A stretch of 54,298 nt of DNA from Bacteroidota bacterium. Lineage in GTDB: Bacteria; Bacteroidota; Bacteroidia; JABEUT01. Below the pieces are notes generated by a model. The model was not told the origin of the DNA, did no database searches, and saw nothing but the letters and a program-made list of their open reading frames with translations. Below are positions 9,770 through 18,903 of this stretch, piece by piece; the first letter of the stretch is position 1, and each line of letters starts with the position of its first letter. Where the stretch lies: NCBI GenBank assembly GCA_013285805.1, contig JABDGY010000008.1:1-54298 (forward strand), in the 5' to 3' direction. Position numbers and translations under genes: made by a program.

Positions 9770-11272
9770 TTAGAGAATTGTTCTTGCCATTAGAAAGAAA
9801 TTCGTATAAATATAAGTAGATTTTGACTGCAATATTTCTTTCTTATTCTTGTATAGAAAATTACAAAAATTTACCAGTAATTTATTTTCTTCAGTATCAA
9901 ATTGCTTTGTAAATTCACTTTCATCTATACCATTAATATTTGGATTAAGGCTTGGTATATTCTTTGGAGTAAAAAGGCTCAAGAATCTTATAAAACTTCT
10001 GAAGTTATGCTGTGGACTACTGTTATTAAGCGCCTTATTCGACTCATCCGCTCGCTTAACAATATCTGTTAGAGTCAATCCACCGATGGAATTGAAGCAA
10101 AAGGCTTGATTTCCGTCTTTAATTTGACTTAGCGCCCCAGTGAAGTCTCCAGCATTTGGTTTTCCCAACTCTTGATTCTTTCTAGCATATTCTATTACTT
10201 TACTATCATAGTCCTCCAACTCTGTAAAGGTTTCAGGATAATATTCATATGTGATAATAATGAATAGAGTTAGGATAATTTCTAAAAAATTATCCGTTTC
10301 ATTATTAAAAATATTAGGCACCAATCCGCTCCAATTCCTATGAGTACCAACCGAAATCATAGTTCTTAATATTTCTAATTTATTGAAAACTTTTTTAACA
10401 TGGCGGGGGGTTCTAAAGTTAATAGCTTTCAAAAACTCCTCTATCTTATCAATATCTTTTGAAAAATATTCACCAATTAATGGTTTCAAGTTGTTGCTTT
10501 GAGGCATCCCAAATGAAATATCGAAAACTTTTTCAAGGTATTCATCTGATTTTATTACATTACCGTATTTTGTTTTAACAGCACTCGTAACAGCATCTCT
10601 ATCAACACCAAAAAAGAAAATGGTTCTCTTGCCTAATGAGAAAAAAAGTTTGATACTACTCAATAGTGCGAGCATATTTTCTGGCTCACATCTATCTAGA
10701 TCATCTATGAATACGATTAGTCTTTGGTTCTCTTCAAGAATTTCATCTTCCATTTTTTGGAATGACTCTTTAAACTCTTTGATTTTCTTAAAGAATGAAC
10801 CTTCCTTCTCTACTTTCTCATAATACTTATTCAGCGCTTCCTGTTGCTTATCAACATCATATTCAATCCCTATACCTAATATGTCTGGCGTTTTTATTGT
10901 TAATCCCCTAAACATATTAACAAAAAAAGCTGCTGATTCCTTAATAAATGCCTTTACTGCTTTTCCTCTTTTTAATTCACTGGTAATTGCATCAACCAAG
11001 GAGAGCGCTAGATTATCATCTTTTTCATGTTCCCACGCAGTAAAAAAAATTGTTTTGTATTGTTTGCCAACCTCTAATTCTTTCTTAATAAAATTCATTA
11101 GGGTCGATTTTCCGCTTCCCCATTCGCCAAAAAGTACAATCATATTATTACCGTTCAACGCATCACCTGCACTTTCAAGAAAGTCCCAGATTGCAATTCC
11201 TTTTGTTTTTAAGTTAAAATGGTCGGACGTATTTTTTTCAATTTCTACATATCTATTAGATAATAATTTCAT
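9770..11272 (-). CDS. KAP-family P-loop NTPase
   Basis: 500 residues. Walker A G-E-W-G-S-G-K-S is at 49-56 and Walker B I-V-F-I-D-D-L-D at 186-193, followed by R-C-E-P-E-N, the typical KAP/STAND-like signature. A conserved R-T-P-R-H-V-K-K segment lies in the C-terminal half, where KAP proteins carry their helical sensor region. I see no convincing membrane helix between Walker A and B, unlike many KAP members. The gene is clearly richer in A+T than its neighbours. KAP NTPases include PifA, which mediates T7 exclusion by plasmid F, so an anti-phage or stress role is possible, but no other defence gene sits beside it. Function is unknown; family is confident. Confidence 0.85.
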   Translation of the reverse strand: MKLLSNRYVEIEKNTSDHFNLKTKGIAIWDFLESAGDALNGNNMIVLFGEWGSGKSTLMNFIKKELEVGKQYKTIFFTAWEHEKDDNLALSLVDAITSELKRGKAVKAFIKESAAFFVNMFRGLTIKTPDILGIGIEYDVDKQQEALNKYYEKVEKEGSFFKKIKEFKESFQKMEDEILEENQRLIVFIDDLDRCEPENMLALLSSIKLFFSLGKRTIFFFGVDRDAVTSAVKTKYGNVIKSDEYLEKVFDISFGMPQSNNLKPLIGEYFSKDIDKIEEFLKAINFRTPRHVKKVFNKLEILRTMISVGTHRNWSGLVPNIFNNETDNFLEIILTLFIIITYEYYPETFTELEDYDSKVIEYARKNQELGKPNAGDFTGALSQIKDGNQAFCFNSIGGLTLTDIVKRADESNKALNNSSPQHNFRSFIRFLSLFTPKNIPSLNPNINGIDESEFTKQFDTEENKLLVNFCNFLYKNKKEILQSKSTYIYTNFFLMARTIL

Positions 11273-11323
11273 GCTTCTTCTTATTTAAATTACTCTATAA
11301 ACTTTTGCGAAAATAGACAAAAC

Positions 11324-11354
11324 AAAAAAGCCCTGAATAAATCAGGGCCTTTTC
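11324..11354. terminator. Bidirectional-looking terminator between the SnoaL-like and KAP genes
   Basis: An 8-bp stem (11329-11336 with 11342-11349) around a 5-base loop is flanked by an A-run on the left and a T-run on the right, so it can work on either strand. On the minus strand it ends the SnoaL-like gene and separates it from the KAP gene. Confidence 0.8.
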
Positions 11355-11369
11355 TATTTTAATCTATTA

Positions 11370-11918
11370 CTACATTTTCTTATCCCCATCGGGCGCTTTT
11401 GCTTTGGCAGTATCTCCACCCATTCCCGGAGACATTCCAAGTTGAGCCATCATTTTCATCTCATCCATATATCCCCAATGTTCAAATGCCTTTCCGTTTT
11501 TGAAACGCACAATATCTACACCATCAACATTTATTTTTTTGCCTGTAGCAGCCATGCCCATAACAGAACCGGTATTGGTTCCTGTAATGGTATATTGCAC
11601 GGTTACGCAATCGGTATCCGCTACCATAAAGTTTATTTTGCAATTTAAGTCTGGATATCCTTTAATGAAATCTTCCCAGCCTTTTCTCAATCCATTGCGG
11701 TCAGGGGTATATCCCGGGTCAATACAATGCTCTATATAGTCGGAAGCAACAAGCGAATCGACCATAGAGGTATTGTGCTTATTCATTACTTCTTCATAGA
11801 ATTTACGCATTATTTCCTGGTTTTTTGCAGGCCTGTTATCTACCCCAACTTTGTTACCCGGAGACATGCATGCTGAAAAAGCCGCTGTAATAGCTATTGC
11901 TGTAATTATTTTTTTCAC
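11370..11918 (-). CDS. SnoaL-like / ester cyclase-fold lipoprotein
   Basis: 182 residues. The start is GTG; an in-frame stop directly upstream rules out an earlier start. The N-terminus is a lipoprotein signal with lipobox F-S-A-C (Cys17). The body matches the SnoaL-like polyketide-cyclase fold (NTF2-like): a helix with Y-E-E-V-M-N-K, D-Y-I-E-H, G-W-E-D-F-I-K-G-Y-P-D and the final strand pair D-I-V-R-F-K-N-G-K-A-F-E-H-W. These small barrels either bind a hydrophobic ligand or catalyse aldol-type or isomerase chemistry; no substrate can be named. It is transcribed divergently from dxr and is followed by a terminator, so it is monocistronic. Confidence 0.8.
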   Translation of the reverse strand: MKKIITAIAITAAFSACMSPGNKVGVDNRPAKNQEIMRKFYEEVMNKHNTSMVDSLVASDYIEHCIDPGYTPDRNGLRKGWEDFIKGYPDLNCKINFMVADTDCVTVQYTITGTNTGSVMGMAATGKKINVDGVDIVRFKNGKAFEHWGYMDEMKMMAQLGMSPGMGGDTAKAKAPDGDKKM

Positions 11919-12046
11919 AGTTTATTTGGATTTTGATTTATAGGTTCGAAAGTATAAAATATTTTATTCAATGCCTGTTTTAACTGCATATATGCCTTTA
12001 GCCTATCATAGAATAGCTTATAAATGTGTAATTTTATGGCTTAGTT

Positions 12047-13222
12047 ATGGCACAACCAATTAAGAAAACTATTGCGGTACTTGGTTCCACGGGTTCCATA
12101 GGTAAGCAGGCGCTTGAAATAGTGCAGGCCAACCCCGACCGTCTGCAGGTAGAAGTACTTACTGCCCAGAACAATGCCGATTTATTAATAGAACAAGCCA
12201 TAGCTTTTGAACCAAATGCAGTAGTAGTTGGCGAAGAGAAATACGCTTATGTAAAAGATGCTCTTCAAAAGCACGATATAAAAGTATATGCCGGCGCCGA
12301 TGCGCTTTGCCAGGTGGTGCAAATGGAAACCGTTGATATGGTATTGGCTGCCATTGTAGGTTTTGCAGGTTTACGTTCTACATTAGCTGCTATTGAGGCA
12401 GGAAAACCTGTAGCCCTTGCCAATAAAGAGACACTGGTAGTAGCAGGGGCTTTGGTTACCAGCCTTGCCAAAGAAAAAGGTGTTAACATTTACCCTGTTG
12501 ATTCTGAGCATTCTGCCATATTTCAATGCCTTGCAGGTGAATTCCATAATAAGATAGAGAAGATATACCTTACCGCTTCTGGCGGGCCGTTCAGGGGAAA
12601 AGACAAAACTTTTTTATCCACCGTCACTAAGGCCGATGCGCTTAAGCACCCCAACTGGAAAATGGGTGAGAAAATTACCATTGATTCGGCTACAATGATG
12701 AATAAAGGGCTGGAGATTATTGAAGCTGCATGGTTATTTAGCCTGAAGCCTGAACAGATTGATGTTATTATTCACCCACAATCTATTATACATTCGTTAG
12801 TACAGTTTGAAGATGGCTCGTTAAAAGCGCAGATGGGTTTGCCAGATATGAAACTGCCCATACAGTATGCGTTATTCTATCCGCAACGCATGCCTTCATC
12901 ATTCAAGCGGTTCGATTTTGCCTCCTATCCTTCACTCACATTTGAAAAACCCGATATGAGTACCTTCCCTTCTATTTCATTGGCTTATGAGGCCCTGAGA
13001 AAAGGTGGTAACATGCCATGCGTTTTAAACGCAGCTAATGAGGTGGCTGTCAGTGCATTTTTAAATGGTGGAATTGGCTTTAATGATATTCCAACAATAG
13101 TTGAGAAATGTATGCAGCAGGTACACTATATTGATAAACCTACCTTGCAGGAATATATTGATACCGATATAGATACACGCAAAGAAGCTTCTTCTTTAGC
13201 CAAAAAGAAAATACGTGCTTAA
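12047..13222 (+). CDS. dxr: 1-deoxy-D-xylulose 5-phosphate reductoisomerase
   Basis: 391 residues, the usual length. This enzyme converts DXP to 2-C-methyl-D-erythritol 4-phosphate with NADPH, the committed step of the MEP isoprenoid pathway. Visible marks: N-terminal nucleotide-binding G-S-T-G-S-I-G (about residues 13-19), A-N-K-E-T-L-V, the metal and substrate site D-S-E-H-S-A-I-F-Q, T-A-S-G-G-P-F, and M-N-K-G-L-E-I-I-E-A. Its stop overlaps the start of the PAP2 gene by one base (TAATG), so the two are probably translationally coupled. rseP comes next but one, a neighbourhood common in bacteria. Confidence 0.97.
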   Translation: MAQPIKKTIAVLGSTGSIGKQALEIVQANPDRLQVEVLTAQNNADLLIEQAIAFEPNAVVVGEEKYAYVKDALQKHDIKVYAGADALCQVVQMETVDMVLAAIVGFAGLRSTLAAIEAGKPVALANKETLVVAGALVTSLAKEKGVNIYPVDSEHSAIFQCLAGEFHNKIEKIYLTASGGPFRGKDKTFLSTVTKADALKHPNWKMGEKITIDSATMMNKGLEIIEAAWLFSLKPEQIDVIIHPQSIIHSLVQFEDGSLKAQMGLPDMKLPIQYALFYPQRMPSSFKRFDFASYPSLTFEKPDMSTFPSISLAYEALRKGGNMPCVLNAANEVAVSAFLNGGIGFNDIPTIVEKCMQQVHYIDKPTLQEYIDTDIDTRKEASSLAKKKIRA

Positions 13223-14040
13223 TGAAGCATTTTGCTTTTTCTCTCTTTCTCTTTATTGTTTCTGTTTCTTCTCCTGCCCAGCAAGATAGCGCCCACAATG
13301 TTGAACTGGTAAGATTAGATAAATATTATATCCATTCCGGTTTACTCGATGCCCGCGACCAGGTTATTGCGCCCTTCCATTGGAAAGGATACCAGTGGGC
13401 CACCTTTGGTGGATTAGCTGTTACAGAATCGGCACTGATATTTGCCGGAGGCGATAAAAGCCTGCAATCTTTCATGCAAAGCAACCGCAACGTCACCACC
13501 AACTTTATAGAAACCAATTTCGGCGACCCTTTTGGCAGCGGACTTTATCCAGCCATTATTGTAGGTTCAACCTATATTATAGGGTGTATATTTAAACAAG
13601 ACCACCCCAAAAAACTAGCCATGATAGCTGCTAAATCTATTGTAATTAGCGGGGCAACCACGACCATAATTAAGTTTCTTGCTGAACGCCATCGCCCCTA
13701 CCAAACCAACCCTCCTAACCCCCTTTTATGGGATGGGCCAGTAGGCATAGGTACCACCCAATATGTATCATTCCCTTCGGGGCATACAACAGTAGCTTTT
13801 GCCACGGCTACCAGCATAGCCCTGATTTATCCCCATCCTGTTATAATACCCGTCCTTGCCTATAGCCTTGCTACGGTAACTGCTTACGGGCGCATGAATG
13901 GCGACTGGCACTGGTGCTCAGACGTTTTAATGGGGGCTGCCATAGGGTATTTTACCGCCAAGCTCGTCTATAATCATAATAATTGGGGTAAATGCCTTTC
14001 CAGGCGTATTCACTATCATCCGGATATTGATTACATGTAG
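13222..14040 (+). CDS. PAP2-superfamily phosphatase, exported or membrane-bound
   Basis: 272 residues with an N-terminal signal sequence ending near S-S-P-A-Q-Q. The three phosphatase signatures are present: K-x6-R-P (about residues 151-159), P-S-G-H with His188, and R-x-x-x-x-x-H-x-x-x-D with His230 and Asp234. Several hydrophobic stretches fit a membrane phosphatase. PAP2 enzymes remove phosphate from lipids such as undecaprenyl diphosphate, phosphatidylglycerol phosphate or lipid A. Its one-base overlap with dxr, which feeds polyprenyl synthesis, makes a polyprenyl-diphosphate substrate attractive, but this is inference. Confidence 0.88.
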   Translation: MKHFAFSLFLFIVSVSSPAQQDSAHNVELVRLDKYYIHSGLLDARDQVIAPFHWKGYQWATFGGLAVTESALIFAGGDKSLQSFMQSNRNVTTNFIETNFGDPFGSGLYPAIIVGSTYIIGCIFKQDHPKKLAMIAAKSIVISGATTTIIKFLAERHRPYQTNPPNPLLWDGPVGIGTTQYVSFPSGHTTVAFATATSIALIYPHPVIIPVLAYSLATVTAYGRMNGDWHWCSDVLMGAAIGYFTAKLVYNHNNWGKCLSRRIHYHPDIDYM

Positions 14041-14055
14041 ATTGGAAATTTGAGG

Positions 14056-14063
14056 TAACTTTG
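14056..14063 (+). promoter_or_regulatory. Possible -7 promoter box (TAACTTTG) before rseP
   Basis: TAACTTTG fits the Bacteroidota -7 consensus TAnnTTTG and ends 16 bases before the rseP ATG. The nearest upstream TTG (14027-14029) is 26 bases away, a little far for a -33 box. It would give rseP a promoter separate from dxr. Confidence 0.4.
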
Positions 14064-14079
14064 TAGTTTATAATTGCTT

Positions 14080-15387
14080 ATGGGTGTACTTATTCAGATA
14101 TCACAGTTTTTACTTAGTCTTTCTATATTAATACTGCTTCACGAGGCCGGACATTTTACGGCAGCACGCCTTTTTAAAATAAAGGTTGAGAAGTTTTATC
14201 TCTTCTTCGATCCATGGTTTTCTCTCTTTAAAATAAAGAAAGGTGAAACGGAATATGGTATTGGCTGGCTGCCTTTAGGCGGCTATGTGAAAATAGCGGG
14301 TATGATAGATGAGTCGATGGACAAGGAGCAGATGAAACAGCCTGCACAACCCTGGGAATTCCGTTCGAAACCGGCATGGCAAAGGCTTATTGTAATGGTG
14401 GCAGGTGTAACTGTCAACCTTATACTTGGTTTTGTAATTTACAGTTGCGTACTACTTACATGGGGTACTGAATATCTTCCGACAAAGAATGTAACCAATG
14501 GTATTTATTGCGATTCTATTGCAACCCAGATGGGCCTTAAAAACGGCGACAAGATTCTGTCGGTTGACGGAAAATACGTAGAGAACTTTGATAAGATACC
14601 CATTCAGTTGTTGCTGAACCTTGCACATTCTATACAGATAGAGCGCAACGGACAGCAAATGAATATACCGGTTACAGAAGATAATCTTTCCCTGTTGCTT
14701 ACTAACCCTACCAGGTTTATACAACCCCTTGTTTACCCAATTGTCGACTCGGTAAAACATGGCATGGAAGCCGAAAAAATAGGGCTTAAGCATGGTGACA
14801 GAATATTGCAGGTAGATACATCGCATGTCCAGTACCAGCAGGAAGTAGTTGCCCTATTTCATAAAGACAGTGATAAAAATGTAACGCTTGTGATTAATTC
14901 AGGTGGCGATATAAAAACACTGCAGGCGCATATAAGTAAACAAGGCACATTAGGCTTTGTTTCTCAGCTGCCTGAAACAGTTAAAACCTCTTACAACATA
15001 CTTACCTGCATACCCGCAGGGTTTAAAAGGGGTATAGAAACAGTGGTGGACTACGCCAAACAACTAAAGGTATTAATGGTATTGAAGGGCGCCCACAGGC
15101 AAATTGGCGGATTCATTACCCTTACAAAAGCCTTTCACAAAGTATGGGATTGGCCCAGTTTCTGGGGCTTTACAGGCTTTTTATCTATTATGCTGGCATT
15201 CCTGAACATACTGCCTATTCCGGCACTTGATGGGGGCCATGTAATATTTGTGTTATATGAAATGATAACAAAGCGCAAACCGAATGAGAAGTTTATGGAA
15301 TACGCCCAGTATGCCGGCTTGCTGATATTAGCTACTCTCATTCTGTATGCTAACGGACTTGATATAGGAAGGCTTTTTCATAAGTAA
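14080..15387 (+). CDS. rseP: RseP-type site-2 intramembrane zinc metalloprotease
   Basis: 435 residues from the ATG at 14080; a TTG two codons earlier is a poorer start. The first membrane helix holds the zinc motif H-E-A-G-H (His21, Glu22, His25). The third zinc ligand lies in N-I-L-P-I-P-A-L-D-G-G-H (Asp384) in a C-terminal helix. Two PDZ-like segments lie between (about 140-220 and 225-300; L-K-N-G-D-K-I-L and L-K-H-G-D-R-I-L). RseP cuts transmembrane anti-sigma factors and leftover signal peptides in the inner membrane. It sits in the dxr-PAP2-rseP block. No anti-sigma factor lies nearby. Confidence 0.94.
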   Translation: MGVLIQISQFLLSLSILILLHEAGHFTAARLFKIKVEKFYLFFDPWFSLFKIKKGETEYGIGWLPLGGYVKIAGMIDESMDKEQMKQPAQPWEFRSKPAWQRLIVMVAGVTVNLILGFVIYSCVLLTWGTEYLPTKNVTNGIYCDSIATQMGLKNGDKILSVDGKYVENFDKIPIQLLLNLAHSIQIERNGQQMNIPVTEDNLSLLLTNPTRFIQPLVYPIVDSVKHGMEAEKIGLKHGDRILQVDTSHVQYQQEVVALFHKDSDKNVTLVINSGGDIKTLQAHISKQGTLGFVSQLPETVKTSYNILTCIPAGFKRGIETVVDYAKQLKVLMVLKGAHRQIGGFITLTKAFHKVWDWPSFWGFTGFLSIMLAFLNILPIPALDGGHVIFVLYEMITKRKPNEKFMEYAQYAGLLILATLILYANGLDIGRLFHK

Positions 15388-15389
15388 AC

Positions 15390-16259
15390 ATGATCAGGGT
15401 TTTTCATAGTCTTTCATTTACAGCATTACTTCTTGCTTCGTTAAGCGGTTTTGCCCAGCAATCAAATACAAGAGGAAGTGGCACTACCACCGATTCTTCC
15501 ATGATAAAGCTACTGCATGGTAAAATGGATACCACCATGCCGCATAAAATATTACTTATTCCATTTGAGCCGAAAATGTTCATGTCGGAAATAGGCAAAG
15601 ACGTGAATGCCAAAACAAATCTGAGCTATAAAGCTATTACCGATGAGTTCCGTAAAGAACTCGACCTTGCCATGTACAATGCATTGAGAATGAGCTGTGT
15701 AACGGTTACATTACTCGATGGCAAACATAGTTCCGATACCACTATGGGTTACATATACAGCAGCACTACCTACGGCTATGAACCTGTTCCCGGCACAGCT
15801 ATTGATGCCGGTGGCAGCACAGAATATGACCCCAAACACCAGAAAGACCATTATATAGATAAGGGACAACTTTCAGTTCCGGTAGATTATACCAAACGCT
15901 TTATGAATACTACGGTTCAGAATCCGCACCTGCTATCGCAACTAAGTGGTATATACAATACCGATACTTATGTCTTCATTAACGAACTGGACATAAAGAA
16001 TGTAGATAACGCAACCGAAAATTTATCGGAGGATACCTACCGCAGGCAGGTAACAGTTCATTACTCAATAATTGATAATACGGGCCATTATGTTTCCAAG
16101 GGTGTTGCAATCACATACTTCCCGTATAGGGAAAATGACCCTAAAGAGATAGGCGACAAGTATTTCACTGTTATTGCCCGCACCATTCTCAAAAATTATA
16201 TCCAGGGCCTCAACAATGATAAAATGCAGGCCGACAAGAAAAAGAAACCAGGAAAATAG
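15390..16259 (+). CDS. Secreted or periplasmic protein of unknown function
   Basis: 289 residues, starting 2 bases after the rseP stop, so almost certainly cotranscribed with it. It opens with a Sec signal peptide ending L-S-G-F-A-Q (about residue 22) and has no further membrane helix. The mature chain has a low-complexity Thr/Ser-rich start, a segment resembling I-L-L-I-P-F-E-P-K-M-F-M-S and a Lys-rich C-terminus. I do not recognise a family. Its position suggests an envelope role. Confidence 0.75.
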   Translation: MIRVFHSLSFTALLLASLSGFAQQSNTRGSGTTTDSSMIKLLHGKMDTTMPHKILLIPFEPKMFMSEIGKDVNAKTNLSYKAITDEFRKELDLAMYNALRMSCVTVTLLDGKHSSDTTMGYIYSSTTYGYEPVPGTAIDAGGSTEYDPKHQKDHYIDKGQLSVPVDYTKRFMNTTVQNPHLLSQLSGIYNTDTYVFINELDIKNVDNATENLSEDTYRRQVTVHYSIIDNTGHYVSKGVAITYFPYRENDPKEIGDKYFTVIARTILKNYIQGLNNDKMQADKKKKPGK

Positions 16260-16307
16260 AACGGTTTGCCGGAACATTAATAAATTAATCCCCCAAAATA
16301 TACCGAA

Positions 16308-17873
16308 ATGAAAACAGCAGAAGTAAAAGATAACCACGGAATAGGAAAAGTACTGGATGAGCTCGGCCTTTCAGGCATTATGTCGGGCGCGGGCACCGGC
16401 GAGAACAGGCTCAACACTTCGGGCGAGGTACTTGAATCCTATTCACCATGCGATGGCTCGCTGATAGGAAAAGTAAAACAAGCGACAAAAGAAGATTATG
16501 AAAAAGTAATGCAGGCTGCCTGCAAAGCATTCCCTGAATGGAGAATGTGGCCGGCACCAAGGCGCGGTGAGATAGTTAGGCAGATTGGTGAGGCACTTAG
16601 AAAATATAAAGAACCACTGGGTAAACTTGTTTCGTATGAAATGGGAAAAAGCTACCAGGAAGGGCTTGGCGAAGTGCAGGAGATGATAGATATATGCGAT
16701 TTTGCGGTAGGATTATCTCGCCAGCTTTATGGTTTAACTATGCATTCGGAAAGGCCGCAGCACCGTATGTATGAACAATATCATCCATTAGGACCAGTTG
16801 GTATTATTAGTGCATTCAACTTCCCCGTTGCCGTATGGTCATGGAACGCAGCATTGGCTTGGGTTTGTGGTGATGTATGCATCTGGAAGCCATCGGAAAA
16901 AACTCCATTAACTGCTGTTGCTTGCCAGCATATTATAGCTCCTGTGCTTAAAAAGAATAATGTCCCCGAAGGTGTAAGTTGCCTTGTTATTGGCGGCGCG
17001 CAAATAGGCGAACTGCTTTCGAAAGATACACGCATACCACTTATTTCAGCAACCGGTTCTACCCGTATGGGAAAGAAAGTAGGCGTGGCAGTTGCAGAAC
17101 GTTTAGGCCGTTCACTGCTTGAGCTTGGAGGCAACAATGCCATAATATTAACCCCCGATGCCGATTTGAAAATGGCCATTACAGCAATATTGTTCGGAGC
17201 AGTGGGAACTGCCGGACAGCGTTGCACAACCACACGCAGGCTTATTATACACGAAAGCATTTACGATGCAATGAAGGCTTCGCTTGAAAAAGCATACAAA
17301 CAAATTAAGATAGGTAACCCGCTTGAAGAAGGTGTGCTTATGGGCCCACTTATTGACAAAGACGCGGTGAAGAATTATATAGACGCTATTCAGAAAATTA
17401 AGGAAGAGGGTGGTAAAATAGTTTACGGCGGAAAAGTACTTGAAGGCAAAGAATACAGTTCTGGTTGTTATGTAGTACCTACCATTGCCGAAGTAAAAAA
17501 TGAATATGCCATTGTACAACACGAGACCTTCGCACCTATTTTGTACCTTATTAAATATAAAACTATTGAAGAAGCCATTGCTCTTCAGAATGGAGTGCCA
17601 CAAGGATTGTCATCATCTATATTCTCAACCAATATGCGTGAGGCTGAAAAATTCCTTTCGCATGCCGGTTCAGACTGTGGTATAGCCAATGTAAATATCG
17701 GCACTTCGGGTGCTGAAATAGGCGGCGCCTTTGGCGGTGAAAAAGAAACCGGCGGAGGGCGCGAATCGGGCTCTGATGCATGGAAAAACTATATGCGCAG
17801 GCAAACCAATACCATAAATTACGGTACACAGTTGCCACTGGCACAGGGCATTAAATTTGATGTAGGGGAGTAG
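16308..17873 (+). CDS. Aldehyde dehydrogenase, ALDH7 family (alpha-aminoadipic semialdehyde dehydrogenase-like)
   Basis: 521 residues, typical of ALDH7 (antiquitin). It oxidises a semialdehyde to the acid with NAD; the family's known reaction is alpha-aminoadipic semialdehyde to alpha-aminoadipate in lysine breakdown. The catalytic residues are Glu272 in L-E-L-G-G-N-N and Cys306 in G-T-A-G-Q-R-C-T-T. The wording around both (G-G-N-N-A-I-I and Q-R-C-T-T-T-R-R-L) is characteristic of ALDH7 rather than other ALDH classes. Cytoplasmic. No other lysine-degradation gene is nearby, so a general aldehyde-detoxifying role remains possible. Confidence 0.9.
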   Translation: MKTAEVKDNHGIGKVLDELGLSGIMSGAGTGENRLNTSGEVLESYSPCDGSLIGKVKQATKEDYEKVMQAACKAFPEWRMWPAPRRGEIVRQIGEALRKYKEPLGKLVSYEMGKSYQEGLGEVQEMIDICDFAVGLSRQLYGLTMHSERPQHRMYEQYHPLGPVGIISAFNFPVAVWSWNAALAWVCGDVCIWKPSEKTPLTAVACQHIIAPVLKKNNVPEGVSCLVIGGAQIGELLSKDTRIPLISATGSTRMGKKVGVAVAERLGRSLLELGGNNAIILTPDADLKMAITAILFGAVGTAGQRCTTTRRLIIHESIYDAMKASLEKAYKQIKIGNPLEEGVLMGPLIDKDAVKNYIDAIQKIKEEGGKIVYGGKVLEGKEYSSGCYVVPTIAEVKNEYAIVQHETFAPILYLIKYKTIEEAIALQNGVPQGLSSSIFSTNMREAEKFLSHAGSDCGIANVNIGTSGAEIGGAFGGEKETGGGRESGSDAWKNYMRRQTNTINYGTQLPLAQGIKFDVGE

Positions 17874-17892
17874 CCTGCAATTTTTAAATTTG
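17856..17892 (+). promoter_or_regulatory. Possible promoter of the Pgi/Pmi-lipB operon
   Basis: TAAATTTG (17885-17892) is a perfect TAnnTTTG box, with TTTG at 17856-17859, 25 bases upstream, as a loose -33 element. It lies 28 bases before the isomerase start codon. Confidence 0.4.
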
Positions 17893-17919
17893 TAAACGTA
17901 TTTAAACTCTATAGGTTCT

Positions 17920-18903
17920 ATGATGAACGACCTGATTAAAAATTTTCCTGCCCAACTGACTGAAGCGGTTGAAATTGCAGGTAAATCGAAATTGAAAAGA
18001 GCGACTTCACCTATTCACAATGTTGTTATTTGCGGACTGGGTGGCTCGGGCATTGGCGGTACCATTGTTAAAGAAACAATATTGCACCAGGCAAAGGTTC
18101 CCATTGAAATAATGAAGACCTATACACTTCCTGCCTACGTTGGTGAAAATACGCTTGTAATTTGTTCCTCTTATTCAGGCAATACCGAAGAAACCCTTGA
18201 ATCGTTTTTGTTTGCGCAGGAACATAAGGCACATATAGTTTGTGTTACATCGGGCGGTAAGCTACTGGAACTGGCAAAAGAGGCAGGCTACGATGCTATT
18301 GTAATACCGGGCGGAATGCCTCCAAGGTCGTGCTTAGGATATTCGCTTACACAGCTTTTCCATATCCTCGCGTTTCATGGCATTGCTACCGAACATTCCA
18401 CGCATATCAGTTCCGCGGTAAAACTGCTGGTTGAAAACCAGGCTACCCTTATGAAAGCGGCTGAACGTATGGCTGAGGTATTGAAAACCCACACACCCGT
18501 TATTTACAGTACCGCGCTTAATGAAGGTGTCGCCATCCGTTTCAGGCAGCAACTGAATGAGAATGCGAAAATTTTATGCTGGCACCATGTGATACCCGAA
18601 ATGAATCACAATGAGCTGGTTGGCTGGAGCCATGAATATCCTGAAATAGCAGTGCTTATGTTCAAAGATGTGCAGGAACATTCGCGTAATGAATTGCGCA
18701 TAGAGCTTTGTAAAAAAATATTTGAAAAGTACGCCAACATAATAATTGAAATACCTTCGAAGGGTAACCATATACTTGAGAAAAAACTCTACTGGATACA
18801 TTTTGGCGATTGGGTATCATACTACCTGGCCGAACAAAGGCATGTAGATTCTATGGAAGTGAAGGTTATTGACCAGCTAAAAAAAGATTTATTAGCCAAA
18901 TGA
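17920..18903 (+). CDS. Bifunctional phosphoglucose/phosphomannose isomerase
   Basis: 327 residues with two consecutive SIS (sugar isomerase) domains. The first has the glycine-rich phosphate-binding loop G-L-G-G-S-G-I-G-G (39-47) and S-S-Y-S-G-N-T-E-E-T (83-92), the signature of the archaeal/bacterial Pgi-Pmi family. It interconverts fructose 6-phosphate with glucose 6-phosphate or mannose 6-phosphate in the cytoplasm. Two ATGs stand in a row (17920, 17923); either may be used. The stop overlaps the lipB start (ATGA). Confidence 0.92.
   Translation: MMNDLIKNFPAQLTEAVEIAGKSKLKRATSPIHNVVICGLGGSGIGGTIVKETILHQAKVPIEIMKTYTLPAYVGENTLVICSSYSGNTEETLESFLFAQEHKAHIVCVTSGGKLLELAKEAGYDAIVIPGGMPPRSCLGYSLTQLFHILAFHGIATEHSTHISSAVKLLVENQATLMKAAERMAEVLKTHTPVIYSTALNEGVAIRFRQQLNENAKILCWHHVIPEMNHNELVGWSHEYPEIAVLMFKDVQEHSRNELRIELCKKIFEKYANIIIEIPSKGNHILEKKLYWIHFGDWVSYYLAEQRHVDSMEVKVIDQLKKDLLAK

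Noticed and set aside
9770-11272. A multi-gene defence island around the KAP NTPase
   Set aside because: Both neighbours are an ordinary dehydrogenase and a SnoaL-like lipoprotein; no nuclease, methylase or transposase is present.
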